Shown: positions 44,989 through 57,759, counted from the first letter of the stretch. The stretch: 64,000 nucleotides of DNA from Mycolicibacterium holsaticum DSM 44478 = JCM 12374 (GCF_019645835.1 NZ_CP080998.1:3286001-3350000), one strand, 5' to 3'. The notes: a model not told the origin generated them from the sequence alone. Numbers and translations: made by a program.

Positions 44989-46658
44989 CCGCAGTTTCAT
45001 CCGTAGCAACCACGCCGTCCCGCTCGAAAACCCGGCGCCTGGCCGCCCGCACGGTGTCGCGCCTGCTGCGCCTGCCGCCGCAGAGCACCGACTTCACCGT
45101 GAACCGTGTGCGGGTGCCGATGCGCGACGGGGTGGAGTTGATGACCGACCACTATCAGCCCGCCACCGCGCGGCCCGCCGGCACCCTGCTGGTGCGCTGC
45201 CCGTACGGCCGCGGCTTCCCGTTCTCGACGTTGTATGCCGGGGTGTATGCCGCGCGGGGCTATCACGTCGTGCTGCAGAGCGTGCGCGGCACCTACGGCT
45301 CCGGCGGTCGGTTCACGCCGATGTCGCACGAAATCCCCGACGGCGCCGACACCGTGGCCTGGCTGCGCGAACAGCCCTGGTTCACCGGTTCGTTCGGCAC
45401 CGTCGGCCTGTCGTATCTGGGCTTCACCCAATGGGCCCTGCTGGTCGATCCGCCACCGGAGATGAAGGCCGCCGTCATCGTCGTCGGACCGCACGACACC
45501 AGCGGACCGCGCTGGGGGGCGGGTTCGTTCGGTCTCAACGACTTCCTGGGCTGGAGCAACCTGGTCGCCCATCAGGAGGACCCGGGCCGGATCCGCACGC
45601 TCGTCAGGCAGCTCAACGCCCGGCGGGCATTGGCCCGCGCCGCGCGCGGTGTACCGCTCGGCGAGGCCGCCCGGGCGATGCTTGGCACGGGCGCACCGTG
45701 GTTCGAGGAGTGGTTGGAGCACACCGAGCCCACCGATCCGTACTGGGCGTCCATGCGGTTGGACCAGGCGTTGGACCGCGCCGAGATCCCGGTGCTGCTC
45801 GTCGGCGGCTGGCAGGACGTGTTTTTCGAGCAGACGATGACCCAGTACCAGCGACTGCATCAGCGCGGCGTCGACGTCGGATTGACCGTCGGGCCGTGGA
45901 CGCACACCCACCTGACCACCAAGGCGGCGCCGACCGTCATCCGGGAGTCCTTGGACTGGCTCGGCAGCCATCTGGGAGGCCGCCCCGGAACCCGGCGCGA
46001 CCGCGTGCGCATCCACGTCGGCGGTGCGGGCTGGACCGACCTGCCGGAATGGCCGCCTGCGATGCCCGAGATGGTGCGTTACCTGCAGCCCGGCGGACGG
46101 CTCGGCGATGCGGTGCCGCCCGAGACGGTGCCGGCGTCGACGTTCACCTACGATCCGGCCGACCCCACCCCCACCGTCGGCGGCCGGTTGCTCGCCCCCG
46201 AAGGCGGTTACCGCCGAGATGACCGCCTGGCGCAGCGCGCCGACGTGCTCAGCTTCACCGGTGACCGGTTGCCCGCCGATCTCTACGTGGTCGGCACGCC
46301 GGTCCTGGAGTTGGCGCACACCTGCGACAACATCCATCACGATCTGTTCGTCCGGATCAGCGAGGTGGACCCCAAGGGCCGATCCCGAAATGTCAGCGAC
46401 GGATACCTCAGGGCCGCAACGGATTCCGAAACCGTCCGCATCGAGCTCGACGCGGTCGCACACCGGTTCCGCACCGGCTCACGCATCCGGGTACTGGTCG
46501 CAGGTGGTTCGCATCCGCGGTTTTTGCGCAACCTCGGCACCGACGAACCGGTGCTGTCGAGCCGACGGCTGGTACCGGCAACGCACACGGTGCACCTGGG
46601 TGCCGGCGCGTCGCGGCTGGTGCTGCCCGCGGGGCCGCGTCCGCCGTCAGCCGACTGA
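44985..46658 (+). CDS. CocE/NonD-family hydrolase
   Basis: A 557-aa serine hydrolase of the CocE/X-Pro dipeptidyl-peptidase family, equivalent to M. tuberculosis Rv2800. It has VRVPMRDGVELMTDHY, CPYGRGFPFSTLYAGVYAAR, the nucleophile in GTVGLSYLGFTQWAL, the Asp in VGGWQDVFFEQ and the His in TVGPWTHTHL, with the C-terminal jelly-roll domain (HHDLFVRISEVDPKG, RIRVLVAGGSHPRF). It would hydrolyse esters or amides. GTG 44985 gives a GTGA overlap with the TetR gene; its 3' end overlaps the convergent DUF1802 gene by 12 bases. Confidence 0.9.
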   Translation: MTAVSSVATTPSRSKTRRLAARTVSRLLRLPPQSTDFTVNRVRVPMRDGVELMTDHYQPATARPAGTLLVRCPYGRGFPFSTLYAGVYAARGYHVVLQSVRGTYGSGGRFTPMSHEIPDGADTVAWLREQPWFTGSFGTVGLSYLGFTQWALLVDPPPEMKAAVIVVGPHDTSGPRWGAGSFGLNDFLGWSNLVAHQEDPGRIRTLVRQLNARRALARAARGVPLGEAARAMLGTGAPWFEEWLEHTEPTDPYWASMRLDQALDRAEIPVLLVGGWQDVFFEQTMTQYQRLHQRGVDVGLTVGPWTHTHLTTKAAPTVIRESLDWLGSHLGGRPGTRRDRVRIHVGGAGWTDLPEWPPAMPEMVRYLQPGGRLGDAVPPETVPASTFTYDPADPTPTVGGRLLAPEGGYRRDDRLAQRADVLSFTGDRLPADLYVVGTPVLELAHTCDNIHHDLFVRISEVDPKGRSRNVSDGYLRAATDSETVRIELDAVAHRFRTGSRIRVLVAGGSHPRFLRNLGTDEPVLSSRRLVPATHTVHLGAGASRLVLPAGPRPPSAD

Positions 46659-47195
46659 GCGGCGAACGCGCTCGGCCACCTCGGCCAGCACCGCGGCGTC
46701 GTGCACCGGCTCGGCCCACCGGGGTTCGGCGGGCAGCTGCACCCAACTGGTGCAGCCGGCGTAGTCGGGGGTGCGCGGCAGGCGCACCGGCTCGGTTAGC
46801 GGGCTGGCCTGCACCACCAACACGGTGAGCCGGTGTCTGGGCCGAAAGTCGAGCCGGTCGGCGCGCACCGACTCGTCGGTCCAGATATGCAGTGGGGCAA
46901 TCTCGTTGAGCGCTTCAGGCCGGTTCACTTCGACGGCGGCGACGACGGTGGCGCCCGCGCGGATCACCACCGCGTCCTCGGTGCTGTCCGCGGCCGCCTC
47001 GTCGAGCAGATCACGATGTTCGGGACGGACCCGTTCGGCGTGGCTGTGCGCGACGGTCGGGAACAGCAGGAACCGCGATGCCGTGACCGCGAACCGCTTC
47101 TCGTGGATACCGCCCTTGCGCAGCAGCACGGTCTGCCTGCCGTCGAGCAGCGCAGAGACCGCGGCGCTCCACTCCTTGAGGGCGGGTTGGGTCAC
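46647..47195 (-). CDS. DUF1802 family protein
   Basis: A 182-aa protein with the DUF1802 start PALKEWSAAVSALLDGRQTV and LLRKGGIHEKRFAVTASRFL, then FPTVAHSHAERVRPEHRDLL. The family is widespread but uncharacterised. GTG 47195 overlaps the stop of the DUF2277 gene as GTGA; the longer open frame is an artefact of GC content. Confidence 0.85.
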   Translation of the reverse strand: MTQPALKEWSAAVSALLDGRQTVLLRKGGIHEKRFAVTASRFLLFPTVAHSHAERVRPEHRDLLDEAAADSTEDAVVIRAGATVVAAVEVNRPEALNEIAPLHIWTDESVRADRLDFRPRHRLTVLVVQASPLTEPVRLPRTPDYAGCTSWVQLPAEPRWAEPVHDAAVLAEVAERVRRSVG

Positions 47196-47467
47196 GGCTT
47201 GGCGGCTGCCGCGATCCGGGCCCGCACCTCGGGCCGGCGCAGCGGCGGCACGGTCTTGGGCGGTTGCCGTCGCGCAGGCAGCACGGCCAGCAGCCGCGCG
47301 GTGGTGGCGGTGACCTCGGCGACGGCGGCCTCGAAGGCCTCGACGTTGGCTGTCGTGGGCCGGGTGATGCCGCTGACCTTGCGGATGTACTGGCGCGCGG
47401 CCGCCTCGATCTCCTCGTCGGTCGCGGCCGGCTGCAGGCCGCGGAGCTCGGTGATGTTTCGGCACAT
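47192..47467 (-). CDS. DUF2277 family protein
   Basis: A 91-aa protein with the DUF2277 signature MCRNITELRGLQPAATDEEI, EAAARQYIRKVSGITRPTTA, NVEAFEAAVAEV. Function unknown; the fold is probably helical and DNA-binding-like. It is divergent from echA16, with about 20 bases between the starts, and overlaps the DUF1802 gene. Confidence 0.87.
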   Translation of the reverse strand: MCRNITELRGLQPAATDEEIEAAARQYIRKVSGITRPTTANVEAFEAAVAEVTATTARLLAVLPARRQPPKTVPPLRRPEVRARIAAAAKP

Positions 47468-47490
47468 GCCTACACGATATGTTCAGCGGC

Positions 47491-48258
47491 ATGGTCAGCT
47501 CAGAAACCCCAGAGATCTTGCTCATCGATACGACGGACCGCGTGCGCACGTTGACGCTGAACCGGCCGCAGGCACGCAACGCGCTCTCGGTCGAGCTGCG
47601 TAAACGCTTTTTCGCCGCGCTCGGGGAGGCGCAGGCCGACGAGGGCGTCGACGTCGTGATCGTCACCGGAGCCGATCCCGTGTTCTGCGCAGGACTCGAC
47701 CTCAAGGAGCTCGGCAACACCACGGAGCTGCCCGATATCTCGCCGAAATGGCCGGCGATGACCAAGCCGGTGATCGGCGCGATCAACGGGGCGGCGGTGA
47801 CCGGCGGGCTGGAGCTCGCGTTGTACTGCGACATCCTGATCGCCTCCGAGCAGGCCGCCTTCGCCGACACCCACGCCCGTGTCGGGTTGCTGCCGACCTG
47901 GGGGCTGTCGGTGCGGCTGCCGCAGAAGGTCGGTGTCGGGATGGCCCGGCGGATGAGCCTGACCGGTGACTACCTGTCGGCCGCCGATGCGCTGCGTGCG
48001 GGGCTGGTGACCGAGGTGGTGGCGCACGCCGAGCTGCTGCCGACCGCGCGCCGGGTGGCGGCCGCCATCGTGGGCAACAATCAGCGCGCGGTGCAGGCGC
48101 TGCTGGCGTCGTATCACCGCATCGACGAGGCGCAGACGAACGAGGGGTTGTGGATCGAGGCGGCCTCGGCGCGCGAGTGGATGCGGTCCACAAGTGGCGA
48201 CGACATCGCGGCCAACCGAGACGCCGTGCTGCAGCGAGGGCGCTCCCAGGTGCGCTGA
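47491..48258 (+). CDS. echA16: enoyl-CoA hydratase EchA16-like
   Basis: A 255-aa crotonase corresponding to Rv2831. It carries VFCAGLDLKELGN (oxyanion loop) and GAAVTGGLELALYCDI with the first catalytic Glu. At the second Glu position it has His (ADTHARVGLLPTWG), so full hydratase activity is doubtful. ATG 47491 is used; ATG 47479 is four codons upstream. A long perfect palindrome lies 7 bases after the stop. Confidence 0.85.
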   Translation: MVSSETPEILLIDTTDRVRTLTLNRPQARNALSVELRKRFFAALGEAQADEGVDVVIVTGADPVFCAGLDLKELGNTTELPDISPKWPAMTKPVIGAINGAAVTGGLELALYCDILIASEQAAFADTHARVGLLPTWGLSVRLPQKVGVGMARRMSLTGDYLSAADALRAGLVTEVVAHAELLPTARRVAAAIVGNNQRAVQALLASYHRIDEAQTNEGLWIEAASAREWMRSTSGDDIAANRDAVLQRGRSQVR

Positions 48259-48264
48259 CCCTCT

Positions 48265-48288
48265 CTGGCGCGTGGGCCCACGCGCCAG
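48265..48288 (+). terminator. 24-base perfect palindrome after echA16
   Basis: Bases 48265-48288 form a perfect palindrome, with half-site CTGGCGCGTGGG and its complement, starting 7 bases after the echA16 stop. No T-run follows. It is a likely U-poor terminator or a repeat-family member. Confidence 0.55.
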
Positions 48289-48294
48289 CCGGCG

Positions 48295-48353
48295 CGAGCG
48301 TGCGTAGTAAGAGAGCGACACGCCGAGTTCTTTCCCGATTTCGCGCACGCTCG
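48295..48353. repeat. inverted decamer pair upstream of methyltransferase
   Basis: CGAGCGTGCG (48295-48304) and CGCACGCTCG (48344-48353) are perfect inverted copies 39 bases apart, ending 12 bases before the methyltransferase start. The same pair occurs downstream of the gene. Confidence 0.65.
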
Positions 48354-48365
48354 TAGGCTGCAGTC

Positions 48366-48929
48366 GTGAACGAATTGCACGAGTATTGCGGCAGCGACGA
48401 ATGGCGGGCGCTGATCCGCGAGGTGATCCTGCCGTGGGCGCTCGGTCAGACCGATCTCGGTGACAACGTGCTCGAGGTCGGCCCCGGTTACGGTGCCACC
48501 ACCGACGTACTTGGCACGGTGGCGGCCCGCCTGACATCGGTGGAGATCGACGACAAGCTCGCGGCGATGCTCACCGAACGCTTCGCCGACACGCCGTCGG
48601 TCGAGATCATCAACGGCGACGCGACACAGCTGAGGCTTCCCGATGGAACCTTCACCGGCGCAGCGTGTTTCACCATGCTTCACCATGTGCCCACCGCCGA
48701 ACTGCAGGACCGGCTGTTCGCCGAAGTCGCGCGGGTGCTGCGGCCCGGCGCGGCGCTGGTGGCCAGCGACAGCCTCGGCAGCGACGAGTTGGCCGTCGCG
48801 CACGACGGCGACACCTACAACCCCGTCGACCCGACGACGCTGCCGGACCGGTTGGCGGTGGCCGGTTTCGGCGACATCGAGGTGAAAACGACCGACTACG
48901 GTTGGGCGGCGATCGCCCGGGCGACGTAG
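48366..48929 (+). CDS. SAM-dependent methyltransferase
   Basis: A 187-aa class I methyltransferase. Motif I is NVLEVGPGYGATTDVLG (about 34-50), followed by SVEIDDKLAAMLTERF, NGDATQLRLPDGTFTGAACF and FTMLHHVP. It lacks a diagnostic substrate domain. Start GTG 48366. It is a single-gene unit enclosed on both sides by the same inverted decamer pair, which might reflect insertion of a cassette or simply repeat-rich intergenic DNA. Confidence 0.85.
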   Translation: MNELHEYCGSDEWRALIREVILPWALGQTDLGDNVLEVGPGYGATTDVLGTVAARLTSVEIDDKLAAMLTERFADTPSVEIINGDATQLRLPDGTFTGAACFTMLHHVPTAELQDRLFAEVARVLRPGAALVASDSLGSDELAVAHDGDTYNPVDPTTLPDRLAVAGFGDIEVKTTDYGWAAIARAT

Positions 48930-48931
48930 CG

Positions 48932-49011
48932 CGAGCGTGCGCAAACTCGCGATCGGGCCCGGCGTGTCGGGCGCTGGGCCCACCGCGTAGCGCGGGGAAC
49001 ACGCACGCTCG
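48932..49011. repeat. inverted decamer pair downstream of methyltransferase
   Basis: CGAGCGTGCG (48932-48941) and CGCACGCTCG (49002-49011) repeat the pair seen at 48295-48353, here 60 bases apart and filling the convergent space before dinF. It may also act as a bidirectional terminator. Confidence 0.65.
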
Positions 49012-49020
49012 CGGAAAAGG

Positions 49021-51805
<2,785 letters not shown>

Positions 51806-51809
<4 letters not shown>

Positions 51810-54499
51810 GAGCGCTCTTTCTCGACCAGCTCGTACGTCTCGATGACATCGCCTTCTTTGATGTCGTTGTAGGTCAACGTCAAACCGCACTCGAAGCCCT
51901 CGCGGACCTCGGTGACGTCGTCCTTCTCCCGACGCAGCGAGGACACCGTGAGGTTCTCCGCGACGACGACGTTGTCCCGCAACAGCCGCGCCTTGGCGTT
52001 ACGACGCATGATGCCCGAGGTGACCAGGCAGCCGGCGATGTTGCCGACCTTCGACGACCGGAAGATCGCGCGGATCTCGGCGCGGCCGAGTTCCTTCTCC
52101 TCGTAGATCGGCTTGAGCATGCCCTTGAGGGCCTTCTCGATCTCGTCGATGGCCTGGTAGATCACCGAGTAGTAGCGGATCTCCACCCCATCGCGGTTGG
52201 CCAGTTCGGTGGCTTTGCCCTCCGCGCGCACGTTGAACCCGATGATGATCGCATCGGAGGCCGACGCCAGGTTGACGTTGGTCTCGGTGACACCACCGAC
52301 ACCGCGGTCGATGACGCGCAACTGCACCTCGTCGTCGATCTGGATGCCCAGCAGGGCTTCCTCCAGCGCCTCCACGGTGCCGGAGTTGTCGCCCTTGAGG
52401 ATCAGGTTCAGCTGGCTGGTTTCCTTCAGCGCCGAATCCAGGTCTTCCAGGCTGATCCGCTTGCGCGACCGCGCGGCCAGCGCGTTGCGCTTGCGCGCAT
52501 TGCGCCGGTCGGCGATCTGGCGGGCGATGCGGTCCTCGTCGACGACCAGCAGGTTGTCACCGGCACCCGGCACCGACGTGAAGCCGATGACCTGCACCGG
52601 CCGCGAGGGCAGCGCCTCGGTCACGTCGTCGCCGTGTTCGTCGACCATGCGGCGCACGCGACCGTAGGCGTCGCCGGCCACGATCGAGTCGCCGACGCGC
52701 AGCGTGCCGCGCTGCACGAGCACGGTCGCCACCGGGCCGCGGCCGCGGTCCAGGTGCGCCTCGATGGCCACACCCTGGGCTTCCATGTCGGGGTTGGCCC
52801 GCAGGTCCAACGCGGCGTCAGCGGTCAGCAGCACGGCCTCGAGCAGCGCTTCGATGTTGGTGCCCTGCTTGGCCGAGATGTCGACGAACATGGTGTCGCC
52901 ACCGAAATCCTCAGCGACCAAACCGTATTCGGTCAGCTGTCCGCGGATCTTGGCCGGGTCGGCACCTTCCTTGTCGATCTTGTTGACCGCCACCACGATC
53001 GGCACGTCGGCAGCCTGCGCGTGGTTGATGGCTTCCACCGTCTGCGGCATGACACCGTCGTCGGCGGCGACCACCAGGATCGCGATGTCGGTGGCCTTGG
53101 CGCCGCGGGCACGCATGGCGGTGAACGCCTCGTGACCCGGGGTGTCGATGAAGGTGATCAGCCGCTCTTCGCCGTCGTGCTCGACGGCAACCTGGTAGGC
53201 ACCGATGTGCTGGGTGATGCCGCCGGCCTCGGCCTCGCCGACGTTGGCCTTGCGGATGGTGTCGAGCAGACGGGTCTTGCCGTGGTCGACGTGACCCATC
53301 ACGGTCACCACCGGCGGGCGGGTCTCCAGCGCGGACTCGTCGCCGGCGTCCTCGCCGTAGGTCAGGTCGAAGGACTCCAGCAGCTCGCGGTCCTCGTCCT
53401 CCGGGGACACCACCTGCACGACGTAGTTCATCTCGCTGCCAAGCAGTTCGAGCGTCTCGTCGCCGACGGACTGCGTGGCGGTCACCATCTCACCGAGGTT
53501 GAACAGCGCCTGCACCAGCGAGGCCGGGTTGGCGTTGATCTTCTCGGCGAAGTCTGACAGCGACGCGCCGCGGGCCAGCCGGATGGTCTCGCCGTTGCCG
53601 TGCGGCAACCGCACGCCACCGACGACCGGCGCCTGCATCGAGTCGTATTCCTGGCGCTTCTGCCGCTTTGACTTGCGGCCGCGCTTGGGCGCACCGCCCG
53701 GACGTCCGAAGGCACCGGCCGCGCCACCGCGCTGACCGGGACGGCCGCCGCCGCCGGGACGACCCCGAAAGCCACCGCCGGCCGGGGCGCCGCCGCCACC
53801 GCCGCGGTAGTTGCCGCCACCGCCGCCGGCACCGCCGCCGGGACGGCCGCCGCCGCCGGGCGCCGGACGACCGCCGGGCCCTGGGCGCGGGCCGCCGGGG
53901 CGGCCCGTGGCGCCCGGACGGGGACCGGCCGGGCGTGGTGGCATGTTGCCCGGCGACATGCCGGGTCGAGGCGCACCGGGTCGTGGTGCGCCGGGACGCG
54001 GCACCTGCGGGCGTGGGATCGGCCGGTCGACCGGTTGCTGCGAGGAGAACGGGTTGTTGCCGACGCGCGGGGTGCGCGGGGCGGGCTTGGGCGCGGGGCC
54101 GGGCCGCGGGCCCGGCGTCGGGCTGGGCCGGGCGGCGGGGGCCTCCGGGGTGGCCGCAGGTGCCGCCGCCGCTGCCGGCGGCGGCGCTGCCGCGGGAGCC
54201 GGAGGTGGTGCGGGGGCCGCAGGCTCTGCGGGTGCGGCGGGCTTGGGCGCGGCCGGCGTGGCCGGAGCCTTCGCGGCGGCCTTGGCCGGAGCGGCGGCCG
54301 TAGCACCGGCGCCGTTGCCGTCGGCCTTGACCTTGTCCTTGCCGCCGCCGAACGACTCGCGCAACCGGCGCGCGACGGGAGCCTCCACGGTGGAGGACGC
54401 TGATTTGACGAATTCGCCCTGTTCGCTCAGGCGGGCGAGTACTTCCTTGCTGGTGACACCGAGTTCCTTGGCCAACTCGTGTACACGGGCCTTTGCCAC
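51806..54499 (-). CDS. infB: translation initiation factor IF-2
   Basis: IF-2 (897 aa) brings initiator fMet-tRNA to the ribosome using GTP. After an N-terminal IF2N motif ([20 protein letters not shown]), residues about 60-290 are an extremely Pro-, Ala- and Gly-rich low-complexity tract (53.6-54.3 kb) typical of actinobacteria. The G domain begins near 398 with [25 protein letters not shown] and [10 protein letters not shown], followed by domains II-IV ending [13 protein letters not shown]. It is downstream of ylxR and overlaps rbfA. Confidence 0.98.
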
Positions 54500-54566
54500 T
54501 ACATCTCCATCTCTAGAGGCGTCAGCGGTGGTAGGCGCCGCGCCTCGGTTTAGCTATGACGCATGG

Positions 54567-54965
54567 TCATCGGGACTTCACGGTGTGCTCATGTTCTTCG
54601 CTACCTGTTCTGTTTCCGGGTGGATCGGCCGGTTCGGCGCTGCGGGCAGCGCTGACGTACTCGATCACCGCAGTTAGGTCCGGTGAACCGGTGATGCGCA
54701 ACGCTCGACCGAAAGCTCGCCGACGAATCGCTGCCTCGAGACACTGTGGATCGGAATGCAGCCACGCACCCCGCCCCGGCAGTTTCCTCGCCGAGTCGAC
54801 GGTGACAGCGCTGGGAGCGTTCCCAGAGCCATCGTCGACAGCGACCACTCGAAGCAGTTCGACGGCCAGCTCTCGCTTTCGGCAGCCCACGCACGTCCGC
54901 ACTGGCCCGACAAAGGCGTCGGAGCTGCGTCGATGCGTCGAAGCCGAAGTCTCGCGCTGGATCAC
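54567..54965 (-). CDS. ylxR: YlxR family RNA-binding protein
   Basis: A 132-aa DUF448/YlxR protein: VRTCVGCRKRELAVELLRVV is the family core, followed by GRGAWLHSDPQCLEAAIRRR and AFGRALRITG. YlxR proteins bind RNA and have been linked to RNase P and ribosome functions. GTG 54965 (VIQRETSAS) is chosen; GTG 54902 at VRTCVGC gives a shorter 111-aa form closer to the annotated M. tuberculosis length. It lies between nusA and infB as in most bacteria. Confidence 0.88.
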   Translation of the reverse strand: MIQRETSASTHRRSSDAFVGPVRTCVGCRKRELAVELLRVVAVDDGSGNAPSAVTVDSARKLPGRGAWLHSDPQCLEAAIRRRAFGRALRITGSPDLTAVIEYVSAARSAEPADPPGNRTGSEEHEHTVKSR

Positions 54966-55040
54966 AGCTGAGTCTACCGTCCCGCCTAGTCCGATTCGCA
55001 ACGGCTGTGCTGGTCGGCGTGTAGCCGGCCGCCCGCTGCC

Positions 55041-56084
55041 CTAGCGATCGTGGACGGCGCCGCGCGCGGCGTCGGGGTCGGGGTCGGGGTGGTCGGCGAC
55101 GGCGGCGTCGCTTCGGATGTCGATCCGCCAGCCGGTCAGCCGGGCCGCCAGCCGGGCGTTCTGGCCCTCCTTGCCGATGGCCAGCGACAGCTGAAAGTCA
55201 GGGACGACGACGCGCGCCGCGCGGGCCGCCTCGTCGATGACGCTGACCGAGACCACCTTGGCCGGGGACAGGGCGTTGGCGACGAACTTGGCCGGGTCGG
55301 GGTCGTAGTCGATGATGTCGATCTTCTCGCCCGACAGTTCGCTCATCACGTTGCGCACCCGCTGACCCATCGGGCCGATGCAGGCGCCCTTGGCGTTGAG
55401 GCCCGGCACCCGCGAGGTCACCGCGATCTTCGAGCGGTGACCGGCTTCGCGCGCGACCGCCACGATCTCCACCGACCCGTCGGCGATCTCGGGCACCTCC
55501 AGGGAAAACAGCTTGCGCACCAGGTTGGGGTGGGTGCGCGAGAGCGTGATCAGCGGTTCGCGTGACCCGCGGGTGACACCGACGACGTAGCAGCGCAGCC
55601 GGTCGCCGTGCTCGTAGCGCTCACCGGGCACCTGCTCGGCGGCGGGGATGACGCCCTCGGACCCTTTGGTTTCGCTGCCCACCCGCACGACGACCAGGCC
55701 GCGCGCGTTGGCGCGGGCGTCGCGCTGGATGACCCCGGCGACGATGTCGCCCTCACGCGCGGAGAACTCGCCGTAGGTCTTTTCGTTCTCGGCGTCGCGG
55801 AACCGCTGCAACATCACCTGGCGCGCGGTGGTCGCGGCGACGCGGCCGAACCCCTCCGGGGTGTCGTCCCATTCGGTGACGGTGTTGCCGTCGGCGTCGA
55901 GTTCGGTGGCGATCACCTTGACCTCGCCGGTCTTGCGGTCGATTTCGATGCGCGCCTCGTCGGCGTGGCCCTGGGTGTGCCGGTAGGCGGTCAACAGCGC
56001 CGACTTGATCGTCTCGACGAGTTCACCCACCGGGATGCCTCGGTCCACCTCGATCGCATGCAACGCCGCCATGTCGATGTTCAC
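55041..56084 (-). CDS. nusA: transcription termination/antitermination factor NusA
   Basis: NusA (347 aa) binds RNA polymerase and controls pausing, termination and rRNA antitermination. It has the N-terminal RNAP-binding domain, S1 ([20 protein letters not shown]), KH1 ([36 protein letters not shown]) and KH2 ([18 protein letters not shown]). It lacks the C-terminal acidic repeats of E. coli NusA, as in other mycobacteria. GTG 56084 overlaps the rimP stop. Confidence 0.97.
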   Translation of the reverse strand: MNIDMAALHAIEVDRGIPVGELVETIKSALLTAYRHTQGHADEARIEIDRKTGEVKVIATELDADGNTVTEWDDTPEGFGRVAATTARQVMLQRFRDAENEKTYGEFSAREGDIVAGVIQRDARANARGLVVVRVGSETKGSEGVIPAAEQVPGERYEHGDRLRCYVVGVTRGSREPLITLSRTHPNLVRKLFSLEVPEIADGSVEIVAVAREAGHRSKIAVTSRVPGLNAKGACIGPMGQRVRNVMSELSGEKIDIIDYDPDPAKFVANALSPAKVVSVSVIDEAARAARVVVPDFQLSLAIGKEGQNARLAARLTGWRIDIRSDAAVADHPDPDPDAARGAVHDR

Positions 56085-56620
56085 GCCCCGGCCTCCTTCC
56101 CAGATCGGCCGACCAGCTCCAGCTCTCGCGGATTGGGAGGCGAAAAGTCTACTTGGACAACGGCTTTGGCAATAGATTCCAGTGGAAGTTCACGCACCGA
56201 GAAGTCGGCTTTGCGGCCTTCGCGGACCACCAATCGCACCGCGTCGCCGTCGGTTCCGCCGAGCCTGCCGGTGAGCTGGGAGCCGTCGGCCAGGGTCAAC
56301 TCCACCTTGCGACCGTGGGCGCGCCGGAAGTGCTTCTCGGCGGTCAGCGGCCGGTCCACGCCCGGCGAAGTGACCTCAAGGACATAGGGTGCGGCCTTCG
56401 CGTCGACGCGGTCCAACAGCTGGGAGGCCGAGCGAGACAGCTGGGCCAGGGAATCGAGGTCCAGGCCGTCGTCGGCGTCGACCACCACCTTGATGCGCGG
56501 CGGACGTGTGCCCGCGTCGATCATCACGTCCTCGATTTCGTAGCCGGCGCGCGCGAACTCCCCATCGAGTAGCTCGATCACCTGTTTGTGCGACGGCAAT
56601 CCCGCAGACCACTCCGTCAC
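56081..56620 (-). CDS. rimP: ribosome maturation factor RimP
   Basis: RimP (179 aa) assists 30S subunit assembly. It contains [60 protein letters not shown] and [18 protein letters not shown] 56620 has AGGAG about 8 bases upstream on the coding strand; the longer frame to 56680 lacks homology. It is the first gene of the nusA-infB operon and is divergent from the lipoprotein gene at 56763. Confidence 0.95.
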   Translation of the reverse strand: MTEWSAGLPSHKQVIELLDGEFARAGYEIEDVMIDAGTRPPRIKVVVDADDGLDLDSLAQLSRSASQLLDRVDAKAAPYVLEVTSPGVDRPLTAEKHFRRAHGRKVELTLADGSQLTGRLGGTDGDAVRLVVREGRKADFSVRELPLESIAKAVVQVDFSPPNPRELELVGRSGKEAGA

Positions 56621-56762
56621 GGCGAGCTCCTCATCTTGAGTTGTCCGGACACAGGTTCGGCGTACCGCTGTTAAAGACACTGAAACCGACTACCCACGAT
56701 ACGCCAGGGCCGCCCCGGTCAGCGTTGAACGCGCGGCCACCCGCGGAGACGGCGATGGCAAG

Positions 56763-57272
56763 ATGTTGCTCGTGCCGAGCCCACCGCCGACCTTCACCAG
56801 GCGACGTCTCCTGGTCGGTGCGGCGGCGGCGACGCTGCTCGGGGTGACGGCGTCGGCATGCGGCTCACCGCCACCGCCGCCGGAAGTCGACGAACTGCTC
56901 GCGCAGCTCAACCGCGCCCGTGCCGACAGCCAGCTGGCCACCGACGCCGCAGGCCAGGCGAAGGGGGCGGTCGGGCAGGCGCTCACCGCGGTCGCGGCCG
57001 AGCGGGCCGCACATGCCGAGGCGCTCTCGGACGAGTTGGTGCGGCTTCGCGGTGGAGATACGCCGACCGCTGACCCTTCCAGCACCACGGCCGAGCCGGC
57101 CCGGCTCCCGACCGCCAAGGACGTCGTCGCCGCGCTGCGGGTGTCCGCGGACAGCGCCACCGAACTGGCCGCCACGTTGTCGGGGTACCGCGCCGGTCTG
57201 GTGGCGTCGATCGCGGCCGCCTGCACCGCGGCCTACACCGTCGCGCTCGACGTCCCCGAGGCCAAGCCATGA
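56763..57272 (+). CDS. Tat/lipoprotein-type exported protein, Rv2843-like
   Basis: A 169-aa Ala-rich protein. The N-terminus FTRRRLLVGAAAATLLGVTA carries a twin-Arg motif and runs into SACGS, a lipobox-like site, so it is probably a Tat-exported lipoprotein. The rest is helical (VDELLAQLNRARADSQLATD). Function unknown. GTG 56772 is an equally plausible start. It overlaps the DUF4439 gene by 4 bases, as in the Rv2843-Rv2844 pair of M. tuberculosis. Confidence 0.78.
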   Translation: MLLVPSPPPTFTRRRLLVGAAAATLLGVTASACGSPPPPPEVDELLAQLNRARADSQLATDAAGQAKGAVGQALTAVAAERAAHAEALSDELVRLRGGDTPTADPSSTTAEPARLPTAKDVVAALRVSADSATELAATLSGYRAGLVASIAAACTAAYTVALDVPEAKP

Positions 57273-57739
57273 CCGCGCCGGCGCCCAGCAGCCCGTCGCG
57301 TCCGTCGGATCCGGCCGACGGCGCACTGTTCGACGCCGTCGCCACCGAGCACGCAACGATCTACGGCTACGGGGTGGTGTCTGCGCATTCGCTTCCCGAA
57401 CGCAACGACCTGGTGGCCGAAGCGATGGCCGAGCACCGCGAACGCCGCGAGCAGGCGCTGGCCAAGCTCGGCGCGCGCTCGATCGACGCGCCCCTGCCCG
57501 CGCCCGGCTATCAGGTGCCGATCGACGTCGACACCCCGACCGACGCCGCGACCCTGGCGGTGCGGATGGAGGAGGACGCCGCGGTGGCCTGGCGTGCCGT
57601 CGTCGAACAGGCCACCGATCAGCAGGACCGGGCGTTCGCGGTGACCGCGCTGACGCAGTGCGCGGTGATGGCCGCCCGGTGGCGTCGGGTGCTCGTCGTG
57701 GCCCCGGTCACCGTCGCGTTCCCCGGCGGCAACGAGTAG
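57269..57739 (+). CDS. ferritin-like DUF4439 protein, Rv2844-like
   Basis: A 156-aa helical protein of the DUF4439 ferritin-like family: LFDAVATEHATIYGYGVVSA, AEHRERREQALAKLGARSID, then LAVRMEEDAAVAWRAVVEQA. The E/H pattern recalls diiron four-helix bundles, but no full metal set can be confirmed by eye. Coupled to the upstream exported protein; ends at a convergent hairpin. Confidence 0.8.
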   Translation: MTAPAPSSPSRPSDPADGALFDAVATEHATIYGYGVVSAHSLPERNDLVAEAMAEHRERREQALAKLGARSIDAPLPAPGYQVPIDVDTPTDAATLAVRMEEDAAVAWRAVVEQATDQQDRAFAVTALTQCAVMAARWRRVLVVAPVTVAFPGGNE

Positions 57740-57759
57740 CGGGGCACGTCTTCGGGCGC

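Noticed and set aside
53680..54300. Apparent tandem DNA repeats
   Set aside because: Caused by Gly/Pro codons in the IF-2 low-complexity segment; no fixed repeat unit as in CRISPR or minisatellites.
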